From assembly GCF_003245365.1 (NCBI RefSeq), contig NZ_NBIU01000003.1, positions 56,428 to 120,427 of the forward strand: a stretch of 64,000 bases of DNA. Reading direction: 5' to 3'. Below the pieces are notes generated by a model. The model saw only the letters and a list, made by a program, of their open reading frames with translations. It did no database searches and was not told the origin of the DNA. Shown piece by piece: positions 55,167 through 63,893 of the stretch. The translations under genes were made by a program, and so were the position numbers. Numbering within the stretch: position 1 is the first letter of the stretch; each line of letters opens with the position of its first letter. Source of the stretch: Helicobacter valdiviensis. Its GTDB lineage: Bacteria; Campylobacterota; Campylobacteria; Campylobacterales; Helicobacteraceae.

Positions 55167-56414
55167 ATGCTAGGATTAAATGAAAAGCCAAGTGTATTAG
55201 GTGGGACAATGATAGTAGCAGGGACAGCTATTGGTGCTGGTATGCTTGCTTTGCCTACAATTTCAGCAGGTATGTGGCTGTGGTATTCCATTGCTTTATT
55301 GTTTATAAGTTGGATGATGATGCTTTTTTCTTCACAAGCACTCTTGGAGGTAAATCTAAACTACAAGCCTGGTGCAAGTTTTCATACACTTGTGCAAGAT
55401 AATTTGGGTAAATTTTGGAATCTTATCAATGGATTAAGCGTTGCGTTTGTGCTTTATATTTTGATTTATGCTTATATTAGTGGCGGAGGCTCCGTGGTTG
55501 AGCCTATTTTTAAATCTTTTTTTGGTATAGATTCTTCAAACTATACTCGGTTGCTTAGCGGTATCTTTTTTGCTCTTTTTTTAAGCGGTTGTGTTTGGTG
55601 GAGCACCTATGCAGTAGATAGAATTTCTGTAATTATGATTGGTGGAATGGTGCTTACCTTTATCTTTGCAATGAGTGGAATGCTAGGAGAAATTAAAATT
55701 GATTTTCTTTTAAATAGCACAAGCACAGAAAACAACTATACTATTTATATCTTTGCAGCACTCTCTACCTATCTAACTTCTTTTTGTTTCCATGCTTCTG
55801 TGCCTAGCCTTGTAAAATATTTTGGCAAAGATCCTATATCTATTAATAAATGCCTTTTATATGGAACATTCATTGCATTTTTTGCATATGTTGTTTGGAT
55901 AATTGCAAGTGATGGAAACATTGCTAGAGAGGGTTTTAAGCAAGTTATTGCCGAGGGTGGCAATGTAGATGATTTACTAAGGGCTGCTGGAGCAGGATTA
56001 AATAGTAGCCTACTTATAAAAGCTTTAGAGATTTTTTCTTTTTTAGCAGTAGCCACTTCTTTTTTGGGTGCTGGATTAGGATTGTTTGATTATATGGCAG
56101 ATTTGTGTGGTTTTGATGATAGCAGACTAGGAAGAACCAAAACCTTACTTGTTACTTTTTTACCCCCTTTGATTTTTGCTAGTATCTATCCTGATGGATT
56201 TTTATATGCTATTGGTTGGGCTGGGCTTGCTGCTACTATTTGGTCTGTTATTATCCCTGCACTTTTATTAAAAGCTTCAAGGGAAAAAGGCTCTCCAAAT
56301 ACTTATAGGGTAAAAGGGGGAATGCTTACTATTTATATGCTTTTAATCTTTGGTGTGATTGTTGCTGTGTGCCATATCTTGCTTGTTTTTGAAAAGCTAC
56401 CCATGTATCAATAG
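55167..56414 (+). CDS. Aromatic amino acid permease (HAAAP family)
   Basis: 415 residues, eleven transmembrane segments. KPSVLGGTMIVAGTAIGAGM at residues 8-27 is the conserved first helix of TyrP/Mtr/TnaB proteins; further FCFHASVPSLVKYFGKD and FLAVATSFLGAGLGLFDYMADL. Imports tyrosine, tryptophan or phenylalanine with protons; the family signature does not decide which. The next gene begins six bases after its stop. Confidence 0.85.
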   Translation: MLGLNEKPSVLGGTMIVAGTAIGAGMLALPTISAGMWLWYSIALLFISWMMMLFSSQALLEVNLNYKPGASFHTLVQDNLGKFWNLINGLSVAFVLYILIYAYISGGGSVVEPIFKSFFGIDSSNYTRLLSGIFFALFLSGCVWWSTYAVDRISVIMIGGMVLTFIFAMSGMLGEIKIDFLLNSTSTENNYTIYIFAALSTYLTSFCFHASVPSLVKYFGKDPISINKCLLYGTFIAFFAYVVWIIASDGNIAREGFKQVIAEGGNVDDLLRAAGAGLNSSLLIKALEIFSFLAVATSFLGAGLGLFDYMADLCGFDDSRLGRTKTLLVTFLPPLIFASIYPDGFLYAIGWAGLAATIWSVIIPALLLKASREKGSPNTYRVKGGMLTIYMLLIFGVIVAVCHILLVFEKLPMYQ

Positions 56415-56420
56415 GTTTCT

Positions 56421-58043
56421 ATGAAAAATCTTCTAAGTCTTTTTAATTATATCCATCGTTTTTATGGAGATAGTTTAGAGAGTTTGCAAGTTTTATTGCA
56501 ACTTGTTTTGCTAAAAGAACAAAGCGAAATTTTAGTAGATTTTCTTAAGAGGAAAGATAAATATTTTCCACAAAATGCTTATGAGTTTTTGAAAAATAAT
56601 GGCATACAACCTTTAGAATTTACACAAAAGCTAAACCACAAAAAAATTGCTAGAGAAGTTTTGCAAGCTTCCACAGAACTTGCTTCTTTAGAAGAGTTTA
56701 TCCAAACGCTTTGCGTGCAAAAAAGTATTTTAAAGCTTTATGATTATGCTACTCCTTTGGAGATCAATGAACTTGTTTTTGGGCTTATGGAATTAAAAAA
56801 GGAAGAGAGCATTTATAGTCCTTGTTGTGGTTTGGGAAGCTTTTTTTTATTTATTAATCAAAAAAAGGCTTTTAAAAATTTTTATGGCAGTGAAATCCAC
56901 CCAAAACTCATACAAATTGCAAAAATAATTGCCTCTGTTTTGAAAGTTGAGCCTACAAATTTAAGCAATAGCGATTTTTTACAGATGACAAATCTACAAA
57001 GTTTTGATAAAATTTTTTGCTATCCTCCAAGTTTGCAAAATCTTCTTGTTAAAAAATACCAAAATAATCCTCTTTTGGAAAAATACAATATTAGTCAAAA
57101 AAGCACATTAGAAGCTTTGTTTGTTGCTAGTTGTGTGGAGATTTTTAAACAAAAATGTGTATTTGTTATCTCTTCTAAACTTTTGTATAAACCTATAGGA
57201 TTTGAGCTTAAAAACTTTCTTTTTAAAAATCATTTGTTAGAAGCAATTATTACCATTCCTAAAAATCTTTTTTTTCGCCAGCAAGAGGATTTTTCTTTGC
57301 TTATCATCTCGCATAATAACTCTAAAGTATTTTTTATAGATGCGAGTGATTTTTATATCAAAGAGGGGAAATATAATCGTTTAGTGAGGATAGATGAGAT
57401 TTTAGATATTTATTCTTCTAAGCAAAATTCTTCTTTTTCAAAATTATTAGATTACACACAAATAGAGCTGGATAACCTTCTCCCAAGTAATTTTATAAAT
57501 TCTAAACAAAAAGCGAAAATTTTGCTTAAAAATTATCTTGAAAGTTCTTTTAGGGGACATCGTATTAGTGGGGATTTGGAGCTTATTAACTGCTATGATT
57601 TTGGAATAAGAGAGTTTCAAAACTATGGCTATACAAATTCTTTTGGAAAGAGCACACTAAAGCCCAATTCTAAAAAAATTGATGAACTTTGCCTAAAGCC
57701 CAATGATATTTTACTTCCCCTTAGGGGTGTGTATCCAAAAATTGCCATTATTGGTAAGGAGGCTAGTGGTAAAAAAATCATTCCTAATGCGGGCATTTTG
57801 GTTCTTAGACCAAAAAGCCAAAAAATTGCTAGGGCACTTTATGTGTATTTTAACTCTAAAATTGGACTAAACAAGCTAGAAGAGCTTTACAAACAAGAGA
57901 ATATGAAGCAAAAAGATATATTAGAAATTTGTCTAGAAGAAGATTTTTTAGAAAAGGAAAAGATTTTTGATGAAATTGCTAAAAGAGGGGAGGTTATCAA
58001 AAAAGAGGAGGAAAAAATCAAGCTCCTCTTAGGCTATCAATAG
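56421..58043 (+). CDS. Diverged N6-adenine methylase-like protein (HsdM-like) with specificity-type C-terminus
   Basis: 540 residues. Helical N-terminal part; motif I region SIYSPCCGLGSFFLFI (SPCCGLGSF in place of DPACGTGGF, near 135) and YGSEIHPKLIQIAKI; motif IV is FDKIFCYPPSLQN, where the catalytic Asn of NPPF/Y is replaced (Y-P-P-S). The C-terminal part from ~380 (LKPNDILLPLRGVYPKIAII, ARALYVYFNSKIGLNKLE) resembles a half HsdS target-recognition unit. No restriction subunit is nearby. Either an inactive or non-canonical methyltransferase. Its last 15 bases overlap the end of feoB, on the other strand. Confidence 0.7.
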   Translation: MKNLLSLFNYIHRFYGDSLESLQVLLQLVLLKEQSEILVDFLKRKDKYFPQNAYEFLKNNGIQPLEFTQKLNHKKIAREVLQASTELASLEEFIQTLCVQKSILKLYDYATPLEINELVFGLMELKKEESIYSPCCGLGSFFLFINQKKAFKNFYGSEIHPKLIQIAKIIASVLKVEPTNLSNSDFLQMTNLQSFDKIFCYPPSLQNLLVKKYQNNPLLEKYNISQKSTLEALFVASCVEIFKQKCVFVISSKLLYKPIGFELKNFLFKNHLLEAIITIPKNLFFRQQEDFSLLIISHNNSKVFFIDASDFYIKEGKYNRLVRIDEILDIYSSKQNSSFSKLLDYTQIELDNLLPSNFINSKQKAKILLKNYLESSFRGHRISGDLELINCYDFGIREFQNYGYTNSFGKSTLKPNSKKIDELCLKPNDILLPLRGVYPKIAIIGKEASGKKIIPNAGILVLRPKSQKIARALYVYFNSKIGLNKLEELYKQENMKQKDILEICLEEDFLEKEKIFDEIAKRGEVIKKEEEKIKLLLGYQ

Positions 58044-60149
58044 CTTTGTGATTGTATAACCTATCCAAGCCACAATATAGGCAGTTGTGGTGGTAAGCAA
58101 AAATAGATAAAGAATATAGCGATAGCCTCCTGCTTCTTTTCCAAATACAATCGTTGCAGCAAGGCATGGGTTATAAATCATTACAAACAATATAAAGCTT
58201 ATTCCTACACTAAGAGGAATGCTTGCTCTAATTTTTTCCATAAGATTTTCATTGTTCTCATCTACTTCCCCACCTAAAGAATAAAGAACCCCCATAGTAG
58301 AGATACTTACTTCCTTTGCAGCAAGTCCGCTTACAAGAGATACCCCAAGCTTCCAATCAAATCCAAGAGGTGCAAAAAATGGCTCTATGGCTTTACCAAT
58401 TTGTCCCATATAGCTATTTTCTATCATTCTCTCTTGCATTTCAAATCCTAAAATTTCTTTTTGCTCTTCTTCTTGAACTTGTTCTATTTTTAACGCATAA
58501 GATTCTTCAAGCTCTGTTTGTTTTGGGAAAGTTGTTGCAAACCATACAAGCACAGAAGCTGCTAAAATAAAACTCCCTGCCTTTTTTAAATACATTTTAG
58601 CCTTATTATAAACACTAAACCATACAAGACGCCAATTTGGGATTCTATATTTTGGCATTTCCATAACAAAAGGCTCATCATCTCCCTTAAAAGCTGTTAA
58701 ACGCAAGATTTTTGCCATAATTAAACCAATAAAAGCACCTAGAATATAAATACCAAAAAGCCAATTTCCTGCTTGCTCTTTTGGAAAAAAAGCACCAATA
58801 AAAAGCACATAAACAGGAAGTCTTGCACCACAACTCATAAAATTTACAATAAATAGCGTAAGCAGTCTATCTTTTTTGTTTTTAAGTGTTCTTGTCGCCA
58901 TAAATGCAGGAACAGAACAACCAAAACCGCTTACAAGTGGAATGAAACTTTTTCCATGTAGGCCAAATTTATGGAAAAATCCATCTAGCAAGAAAGCTAC
59001 CCTAGCCATATATCCAGTAGTTTCTAAAAGAGAAATTCCAAAAAACAAAATAATAATATTGGGCAAGAATAAAATGACAGCACCAACACCTGCTAAAATC
59101 CCATCTGCTATCAAAGAACCTAGAAGCTCACTAGAAAGATTAGCCTTAATACTCTCTCCTAATGAAACAAAAGAACCTTCTATAAAATCCATAGGAATTT
59201 GTCCTAGCGTAAATGTTGCTTGGAAAAGTAGCCACATAAAGAATAAAAAAATAGGTATCCCAATATATTTGTTAATAAGGATATTATCTACAAGCTGTGT
59301 ATAATTACGCTTTGCTCTTGCTCCATAAGTTACACTTTCGCGGATAATACCATTTACAAAGGCTTGTAAATCTTGCATAAAAATTTCATTGCTAGATTTT
59401 GTATTATATGCAATATAAAGATTTTCTTGAGATTTTTGCACTTTTTGTGAAAGCTCCATAAAAATAGATTTATTGTGTAAAAAATCATAAATATAATCAT
59501 CGCCCCTAAGTAATGCAATAGCTATTTCTCTATAGCTTTGAGGAAATTTTTCTAAATGTGTGTCCTTTTTTTCTTCTAAAAATTTTTCAATTTTTTGTAT
59601 TTCTGTTTCTATGCTATCGCTATATATTCTTTTGTTTTTCTCGCAAGAATTTTCATAAGTGCTAACAATGAGATTAAATAAATGGTTTAAGTTTTCTTTG
59701 GTATTAGCAGACACGCAAACACAAGGAATTCCTAATAAATCTCCCATTTTTTTAGAGTTAATCTCAATGCCCTCATTTTTGGCTTCATCGCTCATATTTA
59801 GTGCTAAAATTATTTTTTGTTTTGTGTCTAAAAGTTGGGTGGTTAGCAATAAATTTCTTTCTAAATTTGTAGAATCTGCTACATTGACAATCAAGTCATA
59901 ATCGTTTTTTTCTAAAAATTCTCTTGTGATTTTCTCTTCATGAGAATAACCATAAATAGAGTAGGTTCCAGGCAAATCAATAATACAAATCTCATAATCT
60001 TTAAAATTCGTCCAAGCTTGTGATTTTTGGATAGTAACCCCTGCAAAATTACCTACTTTAAGTTGGGTGTTACACATCGCATTAATCAGTAAGGTTTTTC
60101 CTACATTAGGTTGCCCTACAAGCACTACTTTAATTGTTTTATTAGCCAT
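58029..60149 (-). CDS. feoB: Ferrous iron transporter FeoB
   Basis: 706 residues. Cytoplasmic G domain: G1 VGQPNVGKTLLINAM (near 11), IDLPGTYSIYGYSHEE, LNMSDEAKNEG; then a helical spacer; then the membrane part with GxxCxxP-like gates SGFGCSVPAFMATRTLKNKKD and FVMIYNPCLAATIVFGKEAG. Main Fe2+ uptake route in Helicobacter. Starts inside feoA's stop (eight-base overlap). Confidence 0.97.
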   Translation of the reverse strand: MANKTIKVVLVGQPNVGKTLLINAMCNTQLKVGNFAGVTIQKSQAWTNFKDYEICIIDLPGTYSIYGYSHEEKITREFLEKNDYDLIVNVADSTNLERNLLLTTQLLDTKQKIILALNMSDEAKNEGIEINSKKMGDLLGIPCVCVSANTKENLNHLFNLIVSTYENSCEKNKRIYSDSIETEIQKIEKFLEEKKDTHLEKFPQSYREIAIALLRGDDYIYDFLHNKSIFMELSQKVQKSQENLYIAYNTKSSNEIFMQDLQAFVNGIIRESVTYGARAKRNYTQLVDNILINKYIGIPIFLFFMWLLFQATFTLGQIPMDFIEGSFVSLGESIKANLSSELLGSLIADGILAGVGAVILFLPNIIILFFGISLLETTGYMARVAFLLDGFFHKFGLHGKSFIPLVSGFGCSVPAFMATRTLKNKKDRLLTLFIVNFMSCGARLPVYVLFIGAFFPKEQAGNWLFGIYILGAFIGLIMAKILRLTAFKGDDEPFVMEMPKYRIPNWRLVWFSVYNKAKMYLKKAGSFILAASVLVWFATTFPKQTELEESYALKIEQVQEEEQKEILGFEMQERMIENSYMGQIGKAIEPFFAPLGFDWKLGVSLVSGLAAKEVSISTMGVLYSLGGEVDENNENLMEKIRASIPLSVGISFILFVMIYNPCLAATIVFGKEAGGYRYILYLFLLTTTTAYIVAWIGYTITKLLIA

Positions 60150-60372
60150 TAATTTCCTCCACTTGGATGCTTTTTGCTTCTTCTTTGCGTAAAATTACAC
60201 AAGAGCGATCAAGCTCTACCACAATAGTAGAGCCTCCCAAGGAAGTTTTTATTTTTTTGATAATTTTGCTTTTGGCAAAGCCAAGACTAAGCAATCTATC
60301 TAATAGTTGTTTTTCTACATTTAAACCTAAAATTACAGCACTATGGCCATTTTCAAGGGAGCTTATTGTCAT
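60142..60372 (-). CDS. feoA: FeoA-family iron transport accessory protein
   Basis: 76-residue SH3-like small protein: GHSAVILGLNVEKQLLDRLLSLGFAKSK (given as positions about 10-37) and GGSTIVVELDRSCVILRKEEA. Needed with FeoB in other bacteria. ATG 60372 has AAGGA seven bases upstream. First gene of the feoAB unit. Confidence 0.88.
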   Translation of the reverse strand: MTISSLENGHSAVILGLNVEKQLLDRLLSLGFAKSKIIKKIKTSLGGSTIVVELDRSCVILRKEEAKSIQVEEING

Positions 60373-60404
60373 AGGAATTCCTTAAAAATAAATCTTTTAA
60401 GGTA

Positions 60405-60410
60405 ATTGTA
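60405..60410 (-). promoter_or_regulatory. -10 element of feoAB
   Basis: TACAAT on the minus strand, 33 bases before the feoA ATG, preceded at the expected -35 distance by the AT-rich tract that may bind Fur. Confidence 0.45.
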
Positions 60411-60426
60411 GTATGGCTTAGTTTAT

Positions 60427-60452
60427 ATTATCTTTAAAACTAATTCTCATTT
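60427..60452 (-). promoter_or_regulatory. Possible Fur-binding site upstream of feoAB
   Basis: Minus strand reads AATGAGAATTAGTTTTAAAG then ATAAT, resembling the GATAATGATAATCATTATC Fur consensus in its GAGAATT and GATAAT parts, and overlaps the -35 region. Iron control of feoB by Fur is well established; this site is inferred. Confidence 0.4.
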
Positions 60453-60470
60453 TCTTTTTTGTAAGAACTG

Positions 60471-60510
60471 CTTTTAGAAATGTAGCAAAAAGCTACATTT
60501 CTAAAAGTGC
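60471..60510. terminator. Long perfect hairpin covering the argD stop codon
   Basis: CTTTTAGAAATGTAGC (60471-60486), loop AAAAA, GCTACATTTCTAAAAG (60492-60507): 16 perfect pairs. A T7 run begins at 60511 on the plus strand. On the minus strand (argD direction) no T run follows. Confidence 0.65.
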
Positions 60511-61680
60511 TTTTTTTAATCTTTGAAAGCCCTCATCCATTTCTTCTTGTGTGATGGTTAAAGGGGGCAAAAATCGTGCTGTATTTTTACCACTTTTTAA
60601 GACTAGCACACGATTTTTATGGGAAAGCTCTAAAAATTTATTCAAGCTTTCAAGATCTTTTACTCTAAGCCCTCTCATAAGTCCAAGCCCAATTTCTTCT
60701 GTAAAAATTTCTCCAAACTCTTTTTTTAGTTCTTGTAATTTTTGGCTAAAATAAGCTATTTTGCTTTGCAAAGCACCACTTTGCTTTTCTTCTTCTAAAA
60801 TACTTAAAACCTCTAATCCTGCTCTAGTGGAGAGAAAATTGCCTCCAAATGTGCTTCCATGATCGCTTGGTGCAAAAATATCTTTTAGTCTTGTTAGCAC
60901 TGCTCCTATTGGAACTCCTCCTGCTAAACCTTTTGCAGTGGTAATTACATCTGGAGTTATTCCATAAACTTGTGAGGCAAAAAGCTCTCCACTGCGATAA
61001 ATTCCTGTTTGCACTTCATCAATCATTAAAAGAATATCTTTTTCTTTTAAAAAATTAGCAAGTTCTTGTATTTCTTCTTTGGGGAAGGGGGTAATGCCTC
61101 CTTCTCCCTGCACGAGTTCTAATAGCACAGCACAAGTAATATTGCTCACTTTATTTTTTACATCTTGTAAATCCTTTGCATATACAAAGCCATCTGGAAA
61201 AGGTCCAAAGAAATTGTGCATTTTGCTTTGTGCGGTTGCCTTTAATGTGCTAATGGTGCGTCCATGAAAGGAAGATTCTAAAGTGATGATTTGGTAGCGT
61301 TTGATTTCTCCATTAACTTCTCCATATTTTCTTGCAATTTTTAGTGCGCCCTCATTTGCTTCTGCACCTGAATTTGCAAAAAATACTCGCATATCATATC
61401 CGCTAAGTTCTACAAGCTTTTTGGCAAGTTTTGCTTGGTGTTCTATTAAATAGAGATTAGAAGTGTGGATAAGTTTATTTGCTTGATCGCAAATCGCATT
61501 TGCAAGTCTTTTGTTGCCATGTCCTACACTGCATACTGCAATCCCAGAAGCAAAATCAATATAATCTTCCCCTTTTTCATCATAAAGTTTTGCATTTTCG
61601 CCTTTTATGAAATGTGTATAATTGCGTGCATAAGTATGCAAAACATAATCTTTATCCATTTGTTCTAAATTTTCTTGCAT
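60493..61680 (-). CDS. argD: Acetylornithine/N-succinyldiaminopimelate aminotransferase
   Basis: 395-residue PLP enzyme of arginine synthesis. FASGIAVCSVGHGNKRLANA, SGAEANEGALKIARKYG, LESSFHGRTISTLKAT, MIDEVQTGIYRSGELFA and the PLP lysine in TTAKGLAGGVPIGAVL (near 240) are typical of class III aminotransferases. Last codons lie in the hairpin stem. 79 bases after dgt, on the same strand. Confidence 0.93.
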   Translation of the reverse strand: MQENLEQMDKDYVLHTYARNYTHFIKGENAKLYDEKGEDYIDFASGIAVCSVGHGNKRLANAICDQANKLIHTSNLYLIEHQAKLAKKLVELSGYDMRVFFANSGAEANEGALKIARKYGEVNGEIKRYQIITLESSFHGRTISTLKATAQSKMHNFFGPFPDGFVYAKDLQDVKNKVSNITCAVLLELVQGEGGITPFPKEEIQELANFLKEKDILLMIDEVQTGIYRSGELFASQVYGITPDVITTAKGLAGGVPIGAVLTRLKDIFAPSDHGSTFGGNFLSTRAGLEVLSILEEEKQSGALQSKIAYFSQKLQELKKEFGEIFTEEIGLGLMRGLRVKDLESLNKFLELSHKNRVLVLKSGKNTARFLPPLTITQEEMDEGFQRLKKALLEM

Positions 61681-61759
61681 TCTATCCTCTTTTGTAAAAA
61701 TTTTGGCGATGATTTTACATCTATTTTGCTTAACTAAAAGCCTAAATATAATTTGTTCT

Positions 61760-62851
61760 TTAAAAACCTAGTTCTTTATAAAGTGCTATTGCATATCTAT
61801 CGCTCATAGAGGCAATATAGTCTGCACAAACTCTATGTAATTTTTCTCCTTCTTGCACTCTTTGCCTTAAAGTTTGTGGCAATAAATTTAAATCATCATT
61901 CAAACATTCATAAAGCTTTCTTACACAGCGTTTTCCCATAAACATTTTTCTAGTGATTTCTTCATGGCGGTAGAGTTTATTAAAAAGTATCTTTTTTAAA
62001 AATCTAATATCCTTTTCTATTTCTCTTGTGCGTTTTATAGGCAATGCTTCTTTTGCCTCATACACAAAACAAGCGGGGCTTTCATAATCAAATTTAGGAT
62101 TATTATCCAAAATATCATAAACTAGCAAAGAAATTAACCTTGAAATAAAGCGATGGCGGAAGATTTTGTCTTCTTTTTCTATTTTTTCTATGGTTATCAC
62201 ATATTCTATGCAATCTTTTACAATTTTGCTTTCATATAAATCTTCAAAGCTAATCAAACCATATTTAATTCCATCATCAATATCATGGCTAATATAGGCT
62301 ATTTCATCAGATAAATCCACAACCATAGCTTCTAGGCTTGGATGAAAATCTATTTTGAAAGTTTCTTGCAATTTTGTGCTTAAGAATTTTTTAGAATAAG
62401 GATAAGAATGTTTTAAAATCCCTTCTAGTGTAGCAAAAGCGAGATTTAAGCCACCATATTCTTTATATCTTTTCTCTAAACTTGCAACCACTCTAAAAGA
62501 CTGAAAATTATGTTCAAATCCACAGTGATAGCCATAGCTTTTCATTACTCTATCAAGCTCATCTCCCCCCACATGCCCAAAAGGAGTGTGTCCTAAATCG
62601 TGTGCTAGAGCGATGGCTTCTGCTAGGCTTTCATTTAATCCTAAATTTCTAGCAAGTGCCCTTGCTATTTGGCTCACCTCTAATGAATGCGTAAGGCGTG
62701 TCCTAAAGTTATCTCCGCTTGAGTTTAAAAATACTTGTGTTTTGTATTCAAGTCTCCTAAAATAAGAGCTATGGATTATCCTATCTCTATCTCTGCTAAA
62801 AGGATCTCTAAAATCCTCAACAGAAGGGTAAAATCTATCTGTGGGTTGCAT
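61760..62851 (-). CDS. dgt: dGTP triphosphohydrolase-like HD protein
   Basis: 363 residues, full length for the dGTPase type. RDPFSRDRDRIIHSSYFRRL, TRLTHSLEVSQIARALARNLG (first His), EAIALAHDLGHTPFGHVGGD (HD motif), VVDLSDEIAYISHDIDDGIK. Breaks down dNTPs to nucleosides; limits dNTP pools. The first gene after a gene-free kilobase; AAGGAGGAAAC precedes the ATG. Confidence 0.9.
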   Translation of the reverse strand: MQPTDRFYPSVEDFRDPFSRDRDRIIHSSYFRRLEYKTQVFLNSSGDNFRTRLTHSLEVSQIARALARNLGLNESLAEAIALAHDLGHTPFGHVGGDELDRVMKSYGYHCGFEHNFQSFRVVASLEKRYKEYGGLNLAFATLEGILKHSYPYSKKFLSTKLQETFKIDFHPSLEAMVVDLSDEIAYISHDIDDGIKYGLISFEDLYESKIVKDCIEYVITIEKIEKEDKIFRHRFISRLISLLVYDILDNNPKFDYESPACFVYEAKEALPIKRTREIEKDIRFLKKILFNKLYRHEEITRKMFMGKRCVRKLYECLNDDLNLLPQTLRQRVQEGEKLHRVCADYIASMSDRYAIALYKELGF

Positions 62852-63002
62852 GTTTCCTCCTTTTTACATCTTTAGAAGATTTTAGCTAAACATTGTTTAG
62901 TTTGGCTTTATTTAGATGGGATTTCTCTATAATTTGCTTTTATTGAAGATGGATACTATGCAAGAGGTTTGCTAAACCTTATGGTAGCAATAAATATAAG
63001 AG

Positions 63003-63154
63003 TATCACCACAAGAGCATAGCTTGTGGCAATCCAAAAGTATAAAGGTATCCCCATAAGCAGTGAAACGACTTGCATGGCAGTCCAATGGGTTTGCTTAA
63101 GCTTCTTGATTGTTTTTTAGATTGCTTTGTTGCTGAAGCTCCTCGCAATGACAG
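63003..63154. repeat. Cluster of three intergenic hairpin-repeat units
   Basis: Unit a 63003-63037 (TATCACCACAAG...CTTGTGGCAATCCAAA), unit b 63048-63087 (TATCCCCATAAG...ATGGCAGTCCAA), and unit c 63116-63154 in the opposite direction (TTTTAGATTGC...GCAATGACAG). Each contains an internal inverted repeat: CCACAAG/CTTGTGG, CCAT/ATGG, ATTGC/GCAAT. The shared ends, TRTCAYY and GGCARTCYAAA, mark them as copies of one element. Confidence 0.65.
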
Positions 63155-63227
63155 ATAAATACCTATAATGATATTCTAACTTTATCATTCCAAGAGCATA
63201 ATTCAGAAAGTTTAACAAGTATAAGAA

Positions 63228-63340
63228 TATCACTACGAACGAAGCGAAGCACAGTGTGGCAGTCTAAAAAAATACTTTAAATTAAAGTTGTTGGTTATTC
63301 TTTTAGATTGCCACGAGTTCTACGAACTCTTACAATGACA
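63228..63340. repeat. Facing pair of the same hairpin-repeat units
   Basis: Unit d 63228-63269 (TATCACTACGAACGAAGCGA onward, ending GTGGCAGTCTAAAA) faces unit e 63301-63340 (TTTTAGATTGCCACGAGTTC onward, ending AATGACA). Unit e has an internal GAGTTC/GAACTC stem. The two are in opposite orientation, so they could also form one larger stem-loop of about 110 bases. Confidence 0.65.
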
Positions 63341-63756
63341 ATTTTGTTTGTTAGATTAATAGTCTATTTAGTGTTTAGCTTTCTTGTAGATTGCTTGTTG
63401 TTTTATTTCTTGTAATGATATAGGAGATAATAATTTACTTCAACCTTTTATCAATGCTTTGCAATGATAAGAGATTATCAATGAAATTGTTAAAATTTTA
63501 TAAGTTAAAAGGTTAAAAGAATTAAATAAATTTTAGAAGTTATGACTAAAATAAAAGACTTGAAAGCTTTTAAGAGTTTAGTTGTTTTAAAACAAAGTTA
63601 TAAAGATAGGTTAATAAATTCTAATAGTTATGGTTAAATAAGAGCTTAAAAGGTTTTTTAAGAGGTTAGCAACCTTTATTAGTTGTGCCTCTTGAAATCT
63701 TATAAATCTATATGTTAGATGTTTTGAAGACAAATTAAGAGTTTAAGAGAGTTTAA

Positions 63757-63788
63757 TAGATTAGTAGATTAGTAGATTAGTAGTTTAG
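63757..63788. repeat. 8-bp tandem repeat (TAGATTAG)
   Basis: Three exact copies of TAGATTAG and a fourth with one change (TAGTTTAG), in non-coding sequence. Likely a slippage tract. Confidence 0.8.
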
Positions 63789-63870
63789 TATAAGTATTAA
63801 TAGATTGATGTCTTTTTATTCTTATTGTTTATTGTGTAGTTATTTTATAGAGTATATGAACTTATTTAAA

Positions 63871-63893
63871 GAAGAAGTTCTTAAAACTTCTTC
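63871..63893 (-). terminator. Terminator of the chemotaxis receptor gene
   Basis: GAAGAAGTT (63871-63879), loop of five, AACTTCTTC (63885-63893): nine pairs, overlapping the stop codon, followed on the minus strand by TTTAAATAAG. Confidence 0.6.

Larger units (their letters stand above)
62852..63880. other. Gene-free region of about 1 kb
   Basis: No open frame of note on either strand. It contains a plus-strand TATAAT at 62928-62933, an 8-codon frame (MDTMQEVC) at 62952, five hairpin-repeat units (63003-63340), a run of AT-rich sequence full of stop codons, and a short 8-bp tandem repeat at 63757-63790. It could be the debris of a lost gene or a non-coding RNA locus. Confidence 0.7.
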
